Shown: positions 47,224-55,631 of the stretch, piece after piece
How positions within the stretch are numbered: position 1 is the stretch's first letter
Layout of the letters: the number at the start of each line of letters is the position of its first letter
Assembly: GCF_018595685.2 (NCBI RefSeq)
Contig: NZ_CP092334.1
Coordinates: 3,996,001 to 4,060,000, forward strand
Length of the DNA stretch: 64,000 nucleotides
DNA from: Flavihumibacter rivuli
GTDB taxonomy: Bacteria; Bacteroidota; Bacteroidia; Chitinophagales; Chitinophagaceae
Direction of reading: 5' to 3'
The notes under the pieces: model-generated
What the model saw: the letters and a program-made list of their open reading frames with translations, nothing else
Databases searched by the model: none
Told to the model about the DNA's origin: nothing
Translations under genes and position numbers: made by a program

Positions 47224-47931
47224 ATGTTACGGAACCTTATAGTCTTACTTCTTTTGATACCTTCTGTTATGATGGCGCAGCGAACCATCAAGTGGAATGG
47301 TGTACACCTGAATGAAGTGGATAAGCAAGGTCGTAAACAGGGCGAATGGCTCTTTTTCGACAAGCAGGGTAATGTTTTGATGAACTGTTCCTTCAAAAAT
47401 GATAAGGTTGAAGGTCCCATGGTCTTCTTTGATAAAGGGGACACCGTACTGGTTCGATTAAAGGATGCCGATAGCCTGGAACATTTCATCTATTACCACA
47501 AGGACGAGCCGATCTCTGGGGCTTTCGTGAATAATGACGGTAAGTTCAGGATAGAACTGGACCACCTTCCTGCCAACTTCACTGAAAATGACCTGGCCAA
47601 CCTTAAGAAGTGGTATGCGATCAAGATCGAACCGGTTTACATGTTCGGGATGCAATCGATGGTAGAGTATTTTGCCTCTGCCTATGCAAAATCCAACACA
47701 ATTGCCAATTGGAACCATAACTTTGTTATCACCATCAATGCATCGGGTAGGGTAACAAATGTGGAAATGGAGGACAGGGATAAAGTGCTTTCAGATGTTA
47801 TGGAGCGCGAAGTGTATGAAATGTTCTACAGCATGGGCCGCTGGCAGCCATTCTTCGATACCTGGCAAACCAGGGAGATAAAGCTGACGATGTCATTGGG
47901 GGCAGACCTTCAGACAATCACAGCAAGATGA
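47224..47931 (+). CDS. Secreted MORN-like protein with TonB-C-like end, candidate Pho-regulon member
   Basis: 235 residues with signal peptide MLRNLIVLLLLIPSVMMAQ. Residues about 30-85 hold two MORN-like/YwqK-type strands (GRKQGEWLFFDKQGNVL and DKVEGPMVFFDKGD). The C-terminal 90 residues (VITINASGRVTNVEMEDRDKVL ... RWQPFFDT) resemble the energy-transducer TonB C-terminal fold that recurs in Bacteroidota envelope proteins. Its ATG overlaps nothing upstream but its stop overlaps the HIT gene start by 4 bp. The five-unit operator immediately upstream suggests phosphate control. Function unknown. Confidence 0.7.
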   Translation: MLRNLIVLLLLIPSVMMAQRTIKWNGVHLNEVDKQGRKQGEWLFFDKQGNVLMNCSFKNDKVEGPMVFFDKGDTVLVRLKDADSLEHFIYYHKDEPISGAFVNNDGKFRIELDHLPANFTENDLANLKKWYAIKIEPVYMFGMQSMVEYFASAYAKSNTIANWNHNFVITINASGRVTNVEMEDRDKVLSDVMEREVYEMFYSMGRWQPFFDTWQTREIKLTMSLGADLQTITAR

Positions 47932-48317
47932 CCATATTCACCAAGATCATTAAGGGCGAGATACCTTCCTACAAAATAGCCGAGAACGATAAGTTCTATG
48001 CCTTCCTTGATATTTTTCCTATCGTGCGCGGACATGTTTTAGTGGTGCCCAAGATAGAAGTGGACAAATTCTTCGAAGTCCCCGAGAGTTATCTTTCAGA
48101 GATCCTGGTCTTCGCCAGGCCAATCGCCAGTGCAATAGAAAAGGCTTTCCCCTGTGATCGGGTAGGCTTATCCGTTATAGGACTGGAAGTTCCTCATGCA
48201 CACCTTCACCTGGTACCCATCAAAGGGATCGATGACCTGAATTTCACCAGGGGTAAACTTAAAGTGAGCCCTGAAGAACTTATGGCTGATAGGGAGAAGA
48301 TCCTTGCTAATCTTTAA
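47928..48317 (+). CDS. HIT-family nucleotide hydrolase
   Basis: 129 residues with the histidine-triad motif HAHLHLVP near residue 87-94, preceded by the conserved N-terminal FTKIIKGEIPSYKIAENDKFYAFLDIFPIVRGHVLVVPK. HINT-type enzymes hydrolyse nucleoside phosphoramidates and dinucleoside polyphosphates. It overlaps the preceding gene by 4 bp (ATGA), so it would share that promoter and its candidate phosphate control. Confidence 0.93.
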   Translation: MTIFTKIIKGEIPSYKIAENDKFYAFLDIFPIVRGHVLVVPKIEVDKFFEVPESYLSEILVFARPIASAIEKAFPCDRVGLSVIGLEVPHAHLHLVPIKGIDDLNFTRGKLKVSPEELMADREKILANL

Positions 48318-48326
48318 TTGACTTAC

Positions 48327-48896
48327 TTATTTGGTCTTGATCCGATGGGCATTCTTCTTGAGGAAGTCTTCCCATCCTTTCAATTTTCCGCCTGTAAGGG
48401 TCAGGGCGGTTCCGCTTTGGTAATGGTGACATACGGCCACGGCAAGCGCGTCCGAAGCATCAAGATAATCAGGGATGTCGCGGATGGTGAGGATGCGTTG
48501 CAGCATATGCCAGACTTGTTCCTTGTCCGCATTACCATTTCCGGTAATGGATTGTTTCACTTTTTTAGGGGAGTATTCAGAAACCTCCAGGCCGGCCTGG
48601 ATGGCAGCAGCGATCGCAACTCCCTGGGCCCTTCCCAGTTTAAGCATACTCTGAACGTTCTTGCCAAAGAAGGGTGCTTCAATGGCAAACGCATTGGGCT
48701 TATATTCCAGGATGAGTTCACAAACTTTTCGGTGGATCTGTTCCAGCCTGATGTGCTGGTCTTTTTTGGCATTCAGCTTGAGTACATTCATCTCAAGCAA
48801 TTGCATTTGTTGCCCGGTCACGGCAATGATACCGTAGCCCATTACAAGGGTACCAGGGTCAATGCCCAGAATTATTTTAGAAGGCTTTTCCGACAA
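48327..48896 (-). CDS. ruvC: RuvC Holliday junction resolvase
   Basis: 189 residues. The four catalytic acids can be placed: D in ILGIDPGTLVMGYG near the N-terminus, E in AFAIEAPFFGKN, and two D in PDYLDASDALAVAVCHH at the C-terminal third. RuvC cuts Holliday junctions with RuvAB. It converges on the HIT gene and is divergent from the flippase-like gene with 20 bp between the start codons. Confidence 0.95.
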   Translation of the reverse strand: MSEKPSKIILGIDPGTLVMGYGIIAVTGQQMQLLEMNVLKLNAKKDQHIRLEQIHRKVCELILEYKPNAFAIEAPFFGKNVQSMLKLGRAQGVAIAAAIQAGLEVSEYSPKKVKQSITGNGNADKEQVWHMLQRILTIRDIPDYLDASDALAVAVCHHYQSGTALTLTGGKLKGWEDFLKKNAHRIKTK

Positions 48897-48916
48897 CAGG
48901 TTATTTTTATGAAATA

Positions 48917-49954
48917 ATGTTCCCCAACAAAAATATCAAAAACTTCCTCAATTACTGGCTGGGGCCCATCATCTTCATTTGGCTGGCCTGGTCTATTTAC
49001 AGGCAGGTGACAAGGCAACCCGATCTTGGTGGTTCCTGGTCGAATATCTTACAGGCTATCAGCGGGGAACAGGGATGGAAATGCTGGCTAGCCCTGTTGC
49101 TGGTAGTGGTCAACTGGGGATTGGAAGCCATTAAATGGAAGGAGTTGGTGGGAAGGGTTACCCGCATTTCCTTCCTGCGTGCATTTGTTGCTACCCTGGC
49201 AGGGGTTTCTTTCGCTGTGAATACGCCTAATAGGATTGGTGAGTATGGTGGACGGGTGCTTTACCTTCCGGAAGGAAAAAGGCTGGAGGCAGTTTCCCTA
49301 ACACTGATCGGGAGTTTTGCCCAGTTGTTGGTAACCTTACTGATGGGTGCAGCGGGTTTGTGGATTTGGCAGGCAGGCTGGTTTTATGGCCAGGACGCAA
49401 CAATTCCTGCTCCCTACCTGTCATATAACTGGTTGTTGAAGGCGATGACATGGCTGATCACGGCGCTCGCCATAGGAGGTTTTCTCTTTTACATTAGGAT
49501 AAGTTGGTTGGTGAGGTGGGTGGAAAAGGTTCCGGCCATGGCAAAATGGGGCAAACCGGTCTGGGTGCTGGATAACCTGCCGGTTACAATTTTGTTAAGA
49601 GTGTTTGGTTGGTCTTTGGTAAGGTACCTTGTATTTATTTTTCAATATATCTTGTTACTACAAAGTTTACAAGTGACCGGCAACTGGTGGATGGCATTTT
49701 GGTTGACAGCCCTGCAGTTCCTGGTTTTGGCCATTATCCCCACCATTGCACTTGCGGAGTTAGGTTTGAGGGGAAAACTGTCACTTGAATTATTCGGATG
49801 GATCAGCAGTAATGCTTTGGGTATATTGGCCACCACTGTGTCTATTTGGCTGCTCAACCTGATCATTCCTGCGATCATTGGTAGTATCCTGATCATCAGG
49901 GTAAAAGTATTTGACCCAGTGAAAACGGAAGGGGTGGGACAAGGATCACCCTGA
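48917..49954 (+). CDS. LPG-synthase-TM / flippase-like membrane protein
   Basis: 345 residues, about eight membrane helices. The fold family is lysylphosphatidylglycerol synthase TM region (AglD/MprF-like), seen in NWGLEAIKWKELV, TLAGVSFAVNTPNRIGEYGGRVLYL and the helices that follow. It lacks the C-terminal aminoacyl-transferase domain of MprF, so a lipid flippase or glycolipid-handling role is more likely than lysinylation. The DUF3108 gene begins 18 bp later and they are probably co-transcribed. Confidence 0.82.
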   Translation: MFPNKNIKNFLNYWLGPIIFIWLAWSIYRQVTRQPDLGGSWSNILQAISGEQGWKCWLALLLVVVNWGLEAIKWKELVGRVTRISFLRAFVATLAGVSFAVNTPNRIGEYGGRVLYLPEGKRLEAVSLTLIGSFAQLLVTLLMGAAGLWIWQAGWFYGQDATIPAPYLSYNWLLKAMTWLITALAIGGFLFYIRISWLVRWVEKVPAMAKWGKPVWVLDNLPVTILLRVFGWSLVRYLVFIFQYILLLQSLQVTGNWWMAFWLTALQFLVLAIIPTIALAELGLRGKLSLELFGWISSNALGILATTVSIWLLNLIIPAIIGSILIIRVKVFDPVKTEGVGQGSP

Positions 49955-49972
49955 GACCATAAGAACCATAAC

Positions 49973-50767
49973 ATGAAGCGATACCTTATCACGCTGCTTT
50001 TCGCGCTATTACTTACCCTTAGGCTGGACGCCGGGGACGACTTCTGTGGTATCAGGAACAATACCTTCCAGAATGATGAGTCCATTACCTTTAAAGTATT
50101 CTACAAACTGACAGGTATATATATTGGGGCGGGGGAGGCCAGTTTTCATGTAGGCTTATCTAAATTCAACAACAATCCCGTTTACCATATTGTAGGCGAT
50201 GGCAAGACCTACAGCTTCTATGATTCTTTTTTTAAGGTTCGTGACCGTTATGAATCGTATATCGATACCGCTACCCTTCAGCCATATAAGTTCATCCGGA
50301 ATATTTATGAAGGCGGCTACAAGAAGTACGAGAATGTGACCTTCAACCAGGAAACCAATACTGCTGTCACCAATGTGGGTGTATTCAAAGTGCCCAATTG
50401 CGTGCAGGATGTGTTGAGTTCTATCTATTATGCCAGGAATATCGACTTCAATAAATACAAGCCGGGAGATAAGATCCCGTTTGCCATGTTCCTGGATAAT
50501 GAAGTGTATAACCTCTACATCCGCTACCTTGGTAAGGAGACCATCAAGACAAAGTATGGTAAGTTCCGGGCCATCAAATTCAAGCCTCTGCTGATCAAGG
50601 GTACAATATTCGAAGGAGGGGAAAAGATGAATGTTTGGGTGAGTGATGACCAGAATAAGATACCACTCCGTGTGGAAAGCCCGATCTCGGTTGGTAGTGT
50701 GATCGTTGATATGATCTCCTATCGAAACCTCCGCTTTCCGTTGTCATCCCTGGCTGGACTAAAATAG
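49973..50767 (+). CDS. DUF3108 periplasmic protein
   Basis: 264 residues with signal peptide (cleavage about residue 20). Beta-rich mature part with the DUF3108 pattern ESITFKVFYKLTGIYIGAGEASFHV, YHIVGDGKTYSFYDSFFKVRDRYESYID and KMNVWVSDDQNKIPLRVES. DUF3108 proteins are envelope proteins of unknown function. It shares an operon with the flippase-like gene and ends before a strong terminator. Confidence 0.88.
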   Translation: MKRYLITLLFALLLTLRLDAGDDFCGIRNNTFQNDESITFKVFYKLTGIYIGAGEASFHVGLSKFNNNPVYHIVGDGKTYSFYDSFFKVRDRYESYIDTATLQPYKFIRNIYEGGYKKYENVTFNQETNTAVTNVGVFKVPNCVQDVLSSIYYARNIDFNKYKPGDKIPFAMFLDNEVYNLYIRYLGKETIKTKYGKFRAIKFKPLLIKGTIFEGGEKMNVWVSDDQNKIPLRVESPISVGSVIVDMISYRNLRFPLSSLAGLK

Positions 50768-50786
50768 GTTGATTGAATTATATAAA

Positions 50787-50818
50787 AAGACCGGACTTTG
50801 GATCCGGTCTTTTTTTTC
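50787..50818 (+). terminator. Terminator of the flippase-like/DUF3108 operon
   Basis: 9-bp stem AAGACCGGA / TCCGGTCTT with a 7-nt loop, followed by eight T. Confidence 0.92.
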
Positions 50819-50883
50819 CTATAATGAAACCGTAAGGCATGACTCTTTTGCAATCACATGGACGCCGCCGCTTAGTCAATAGC

Positions 50884-51729
50884 CTAAAGTTCCTTGAGGT
50901 CAAATGTCCTTCCACTGCGAATGCCCTTCTCCGTTAGTTCCAGCTCGCAGCATTCGTTTTTTGCGTCGTGTTCAAAATAGAGGATGTAGTTGTTTTCCTG
51001 GGCCTCCTTAAGGAAACTTTTCTTTTCATTCAGGGTGGTTAATGGGAACATGTCGTAAGCCATTACGTAGGGAACCGGGATATGTGCGGTAGACGGCAAC
51101 AAGTCAGCCATATACACAATGGTCCGATCCTTAAAGGTCAGTTGTGGCAACATCATGGCATCGGTATGGCCATACACAAAACGCAACTGTATAGTGTCAG
51201 AGAACCGGGCAATGCCGTTTTCCGGTGTAGGAATGAATTGAAGTTGTCCACTTTCCTGGATGGGCTGGATATTATCCTTCAGGAAGGATGCTTTTTCCCT
51301 GTCGTTGGGGTTTACGGCCCAATTCCAATGGCGGTCATTGCTCCAGAAAACAGCATTAGGGAAGGCCGGCACCAATTTATCACCCTGGCGGATAATGCTC
51401 CCACCACAATGGTCAAAATGCAGGTGGGTCAGGATCACATCGGTGATGTCATTGCGGTGGAAGCCATGCCTGGCAAGGGATTTGTCCAGGCTGTCTTCTC
51501 CGTGCAGGTAATAATGGGAGAAGAATTTGGCATCCTGCTTATCGCCAATGCCATTGTCTACCAATATAAGCCTGTTGCCATCCTGGATCAACAGGCAGCG
51601 CATGGCCCAGGTACAAAGATTGTTCTCGTCTGCCGGAACCAATTTGTTCCAAATGGTCTTGGGAACCACGCCAAACATGGCGCCGCCGTCAAGTTTAAAA
51701 TAGCCGGTATTAATGGTGTACAGTTGCAT
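50884..51729 (-). CDS. MBL-fold hydrolase (lactonase-like)
   Basis: 281 residues. Zinc motif H102-L-H-F-D-H107-CGG, with the N-terminal TGYFKLDGGAMFGVVPKTIW typical of the AHL-lactonase-like branch of metallo-beta-lactamase proteins, and a later metal-ligand stretch FVYGHTDAMMLP. No signal peptide. Start overlaps the end of the MFS gene by 20 bp, so the two are translationally coupled. The true substrate is unknown; quorum-quenching activity cannot be concluded from the fold. Confidence 0.87.
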   Translation of the reverse strand: MQLYTINTGYFKLDGGAMFGVVPKTIWNKLVPADENNLCTWAMRCLLIQDGNRLILVDNGIGDKQDAKFFSHYYLHGEDSLDKSLARHGFHRNDITDVILTHLHFDHCGGSIIRQGDKLVPAFPNAVFWSNDRHWNWAVNPNDREKASFLKDNIQPIQESGQLQFIPTPENGIARFSDTIQLRFVYGHTDAMMLPQLTFKDRTIVYMADLLPSTAHIPVPYVMAYDMFPLTTLNEKKSFLKEAQENNYILYFEHDAKNECCELELTEKGIRSGRTFDLKEL

Positions 51730-53038
51730 GTTGCTTATCGTAGACTTTTTTCGTGTAAAAGAGGGCTACCAACCCCAGTATAAAGAAGGTGCCCAGGGCA
51801 ATGATGGAATTTCGCATACTGCCGGTGAGTTCTTCCAGGAGTCCAAAGGTAAAAATCCCGATCACTATGGCAATCTTTTCGGTAACATCGTAGAAGCTGA
51901 AGAAGGAAGTGGTGTCCTTGGTTTCCGGGAGCAATTTGGAATAGGTACTCCGGCTCATGCTTTGGATACCGCCCATCACCAGGCCTACGGCACAGGCCAG
52001 CAGGTAGAACTGGAACTGGTTTTTTACATAGTATCCTGCTATACAGATGCCAATCCAGAGGGTTACGGAAAGGATAAGGACCCAGATATTCCCGATGAGC
52101 CTGGACAGCCTGCTGAGGACCAGGGCTCCAATCACCGCAACGAGTTGGATGAGGATAATGGTGACCAACAACTTTGGTTCATCTTCCGGGTCGGGGAATA
52201 TCTCTTTCTTGGCAAACCCTGCCGCAACAAGCATTACAGTCTGCACACCCATACTATACAGGAAGAAAGAGAAAAGAAAGCGCCGGGTTGCAGGCATTGA
52301 TTTCAACTGCTGCCAAACCAGCTTTAGTTCCTTGAATCCGTTGGTCAGCACATTGGTCCTGGCCTTCCGTTCTGCCTTGCTGCTCAATGGCAATACGCGA
52401 AGGGTTAACTGGGCAAATCCGAACCACCAGATGCCTACCAATAAGAAAGAGAGCCTGGCTCCAATGGTCTTGTCAGATTCATCTAAGCCGAATAGGGCTG
52501 GTTTAAGGATGATGACGAAACAGATGATCTGCAGCAATACACTGCCAATATAACCCAATGCAAATCCTTTGGCACTTACCCTGTCCTGGTCTTCAGGCGC
52601 AGCGATGTCCGGCAGGTAGGAATTGTAAAAGACCAGGCTTGCCCAATAACCAAGGGCAGCAATGGAAAACATGATGATCCCGTATTCGATCCGGTCGGGA
52701 GTAAAAAAGAAGAGTGCCAGGCAGGCGGCGGAACCCATAAAGCAGAACCAGCGCAGGTACACTTTTTTGTTCTGACGATAGTCGGCTATGGAAGAAAGGA
52801 TGGGCGAGGAGAAAGCCACGATCAGGAATACCACCGACAAGGCATAGTCCATGAGTGCGGTATTGATGAATTTCCTTCCAAAGAATTCTACGTAGTGGTC
52901 GTCAGGGTTATTGCCCTTACTGGTTATCCCTACATAGTAGGCAGGGAAGATAGTGGAAGTGATCACCAGGTTATAGGCACTGTTGGCCCAATCGTACATG
53001 GCCCATCCGTTGATGACTTTTTTGGGGGCTGTTTGCAT
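51710..53038 (-). CDS. MFS transporter, UMF1/Atg22-like
   Basis: 442 residues, twelve membrane helices. N-terminal WAMYDWANSAYNLVITSTIFPAYY and GMQTV-like MGVQTVMLVAAGFAKKEI are typical of the UMF1/Atg22-like branch. SMSRSTYSKLLPETKDTTSFFSFYDVTEKIAIVIG near the C-terminus is the other hallmark. These proteins are thought to export amino acids or other metabolites. First gene of a two-gene unit with the MBL hydrolase. Confidence 0.9.
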   Translation of the reverse strand: MQTAPKKVINGWAMYDWANSAYNLVITSTIFPAYYVGITSKGNNPDDHYVEFFGRKFINTALMDYALSVVFLIVAFSSPILSSIADYRQNKKVYLRWFCFMGSAACLALFFFTPDRIEYGIIMFSIAALGYWASLVFYNSYLPDIAAPEDQDRVSAKGFALGYIGSVLLQIICFVIILKPALFGLDESDKTIGARLSFLLVGIWWFGFAQLTLRVLPLSSKAERKARTNVLTNGFKELKLVWQQLKSMPATRRFLFSFFLYSMGVQTVMLVAAGFAKKEIFPDPEDEPKLLVTIILIQLVAVIGALVLSRLSRLIGNIWVLILSVTLWIGICIAGYYVKNQFQFYLLACAVGLVMGGIQSMSRSTYSKLLPETKDTTSFFSFYDVTEKIAIVIGIFTFGLLEELTGSMRNSIIALGTFFILGLVALFYTKKVYDKQHATVHH

Positions 53039-53136
53039 GTCTTTCTGTTATGGTTTTGGTTTGGTGTTTCATTGGGCTAATGATAAGATAAGGTATATTT
53101 TCACTGTTGCCATTTCACGGATGGTTCATCCTGCCA

Positions 53137-53961
53137 TCAATGGATCACTCCTGTCCAGATAAGCAGGAGCAGGATGATGCCGGCAATGATGCGGTAATAA
53201 CCGAACCACCTGAATCCATGCTTCTGGAGGAAGCCGATAAAAAACTTGATGGCGAGTAATGCCACTACAAAAGCTACGATATTTCCCACGATGAAGGCGG
53301 TCAGGTTTTCATTCGAGGCCATCAATAACTCATAACCTTTCTGGACACCGCCATTGCCTGTTTCCCAATCTTTCAGGACGAGGGAATAACCTGTGGCTGC
53401 CGCCATGGTAGGCACGGCAAGGAAAAAGGAGAATTCTGCTGCCAGGTGCCTGCTGAGCTGCTGCTGCATGCCGCCGATAATGGATGCAGCACTACGGCTG
53501 ACGCCGGGTATCATGGCCAGGCATTGCCAGCCGCCAATGATGAATGCCCTGCGGAAACTGATCTTCTCTTCTTCATGGATGGTCGGATGTTGGAAGGCCT
53601 TGTCGATATACAGGAGTACCAGGCCTCCCAGCAATAGGGTAATGGCTACCGTTAGCGGGCTTTCCAGCATGGCATCGATCTTGTCTGAGAAGAGGAACCC
53701 CAGCAACAGGGCTGGAATCACTGCCACCACCAGTTTGAGGTAAAAATGGAAACTCTTGAAGTCGATGAATTTTTTCCAGTACAATACCACTACAGCCATG
53801 ATAGCGCCCAGCTGGATGGCAACTTCAAATAGTTTGGTGAACTCTTCCTTATGGATGCCCATCAGGGAACTGGCAATGATCATATGCCCGGTGGAAGAGA
53901 TGGGAAGGAATTCTGTCAAACCTTCAACAATGGCTACTGCAATGGCTTCAAAAAGATTCAT
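53137..53961 (-). CDS. uppP: Undecaprenyl-diphosphatase
   Basis: 274 residues, polytopic. BacA/UppP signatures are present: EGLTEFLPISSTGHMIIASS near the N-terminus (active-site glutamates) and AMIPGVSRSAASIIGGM in the middle. It recycles the C55 lipid carrier of peptidoglycan. It follows ftsX and DUF3098 on the same strand, the conserved Bacteroidota order ftsX-DUF3098-uppP; truB, which often follows, is absent here. The terminator of the DUF3098 gene stands between, so it may have its own start. Confidence 0.95.
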   Translation of the reverse strand: MNLFEAIAVAIVEGLTEFLPISSTGHMIIASSLMGIHKEEFTKLFEVAIQLGAIMAVVVLYWKKFIDFKSFHFYLKLVVAVIPALLLGFLFSDKIDAMLESPLTVAITLLLGGLVLLYIDKAFQHPTIHEEEKISFRRAFIIGGWQCLAMIPGVSRSAASIIGGMQQQLSRHLAAEFSFFLAVPTMAAATGYSLVLKDWETGNGGVQKGYELLMASNENLTAFIVGNIVAFVVALLAIKFFIGFLQKHGFRWFGYYRIIAGIILLLLIWTGVIH

Positions 53962-54004
53962 AAGGATTAAAGTGAACCGCTAGGTAGTGATTGGTAAATG
54001 CCAA

Positions 54005-54053
54005 TAAAAAACCGATTTGAATTCGGAAAGCATTCTTTCTGATCCAAATCGGT
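54005..54053 (-). terminator. Terminator after the DUF3098 gene
   Basis: 9-bp outer stem ACCGATTTG / CAAATCGGT with a long inner part, followed on the minus strand by TTTTTTATT. Confidence 0.7.
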
Positions 54054-54073
54054 AATGAATTACTGGGGGAATT

Positions 54074-54334
54074 TTATGCTTTGGGTCTTTTGAAAATGGC
54101 CACCACTTCCAGGGCCAGTCCTGCAATGATCAGGATGGGGGCGATAGTGATGCGGGTGGTGCTGTATACCTCCTTCTGGTCAAACTCAGCCGGGTTGGCG
54201 CTTCTGCCTCCTGCCATCAACAGCATGCCGATTACGATAACAACGATACCGGCGATCATCCAGATATAGTTTTCTTTTCCAAACAGGCTTTCCGAAGTGT
54301 GCCCGACTACGTCTTGTTTCTTATGTTCACTCAT
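54074..54334 (-). CDS. DUF3098 membrane protein
   Basis: 86 residues with two membrane helices (about 25-43 and 65-80) and the DUF3098 pattern SLFGKENYIWMIAGIVVIVIGMLLM, then YSTTRITIAPILIIAGLALEVVAIF. This small family is confined mostly to Bacteroidota and always sits between ftsX and uppP, so a link to the divisome or envelope growth is likely, but function is unknown. Confidence 0.93.
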   Translation of the reverse strand: MSEHKKQDVVGHTSESLFGKENYIWMIAGIVVIVIGMLLMAGGRSANPAEFDQKEVYSTTRITIAPILIIAGLALEVVAIFKRPKA

Positions 54335-54460
54335 GGTGAAGGTTTTAATATTTTTTGGTTCTGGTATGTAAGAAAATTCAGTTCTGGTTGCCGGAAGCTA
54401 TCATGGATACGCCGATCACAATGGTATGTTAGCCATCCTCCATACGCTGCCCTCACTTGC

Positions 54461-55333
54461 CTAGTACAGGTCGTCCAGTTTCATCTTCAGGTATTTTACC
54501 ACGCTCCTGTGCGTACTGAGCAGGGAGATCATTATGCCCAGCAAGATAATGACCAATGACAAAATCACCAACCATTGGGTATCGCGCATGGCCCTGAGTT
54601 CGGGTAATTGCTTCTCCGCAAAGAATACAAGGGCGAAAATGCCAGCCAGCGCGATAAGGCCGCTGATGGCGCCATTGATGATGGCCCTGATATCCATTGG
54701 CTTGGCAATGAACCACCGGGTGGCCCCTACCATCTGCATGGTCTTGATCAGGAAACGATTGCTGAACATGGCCAGCCTGATGGTATTGTCAATGAGTACG
54801 ATCACTACCAGGCAAAGAACCACGGCAATGATCAGGAGGATCATGCTGACTTTTTGTACGTTCTTGTTGAGGTTGTCTACCAGGGATTGGGGATATTGTA
54901 CGTCGCTCACCGCGATGTTCTGTTCCAGGTCGGTCTTGATCGCTTTCAGGGTATCAGAATGCACATACTGGTTCTTCAGCTTGAAATCAATGCTGGCAGG
55001 CAGGGGGTTGGCATCCAGGATGTTCTTCCAGTCCTCGTTACCATCGGCCACGAATTTTTGCCTGGCAAGGTCCTTGGTGACATATTGGTATTCCTTTACA
55101 TATGGCTTGGTGGCAATATAGTCGACCAGCCTGGTGCTGTCGGCAGGAGAGATATTTTCCCTCAGGTAAACCCTCACTTCCACGTTTTCCTTGAAATACT
55201 GCCCGAGCTTGTTGGCATTGATCACGATCCACCCCAGTAGACCCAGGATGAACAGCACCAGGGATACCCCCAGTATAGACATGAAATACGATGGTGTTGA
55301 ACGTTTAGCGGATCCTTTTCCGATTTGCGTCAT
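54461..55333 (-). CDS. ftsX: Cell-division ABC permease FtsX
   Basis: 290 residues: cytoplasmic N-terminus, first membrane helix (about 20-42), a periplasmic domain (NVEVRVYLRENISPADSTRLVDYIATKPYVKEYQYVTKD is typical), then three C-terminal helices. FtsX with FtsE regulates cell-wall hydrolases. FtsE is not in the window. The DUF3098 gene follows after 126 bp. Confidence 0.92.
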   Translation of the reverse strand: MTQIGKGSAKRSTPSYFMSILGVSLVLFILGLLGWIVINANKLGQYFKENVEVRVYLRENISPADSTRLVDYIATKPYVKEYQYVTKDLARQKFVADGNEDWKNILDANPLPASIDFKLKNQYVHSDTLKAIKTDLEQNIAVSDVQYPQSLVDNLNKNVQKVSMILLIIAVVLCLVVIVLIDNTIRLAMFSNRFLIKTMQMVGATRWFIAKPMDIRAIINGAISGLIALAGIFALVFFAEKQLPELRAMRDTQWLVILSLVIILLGIMISLLSTHRSVVKYLKMKLDDLY

Positions 55334-55631
55334 GCGTTACAATTTTCAGTGGGTTAGTACTGCGAGGATACGGGCAAAAATAGCGGATTTAGCCTACCAA
55401 TCCGTATTTTTGTCACCCTCTCAACGGTTGCTGCCGGCATAAAGTGTGCAGGTTGGAAGGCGCTTTGCCCAAATTGATGTTTTTTAAGTCATCTTTCACA
55501 AATTGACCATCCCTTTGGCTTTGTGTCCGAATCTCAAGGTGAAATGATCTTTCCTTGTTAACCGACCCTTGATGTCCGGCAGTGGTTGAATGGGATTGCC
55601 AGATGGCATACGAACGCAATAATCAACAGCA
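55334..55631. other. ftsX / leuS divergent region with long leuS leader
   Basis: The minus-strand box TATTTTTG at 55375-55382 fits ftsX. A plus-strand TATTTTTG at 55405-55412 could start leuS and would give a leader of about 215 nt. In the leader I see no tRNA-like, T-box-like or leucine-rich peptide structure, and only weak inverted repeats. Confidence 0.45.

Noticed and set aside
48318-48917. 199-residue plus-strand frame
   Set aside because: Antisense to ruvC, which shows all four catalytic acids.
55413-55631. T-box or peptide attenuator in the leuS leader
   Set aside because: No T-box sequence, no leucine-rich short frame and no strong alternative hairpins visible.
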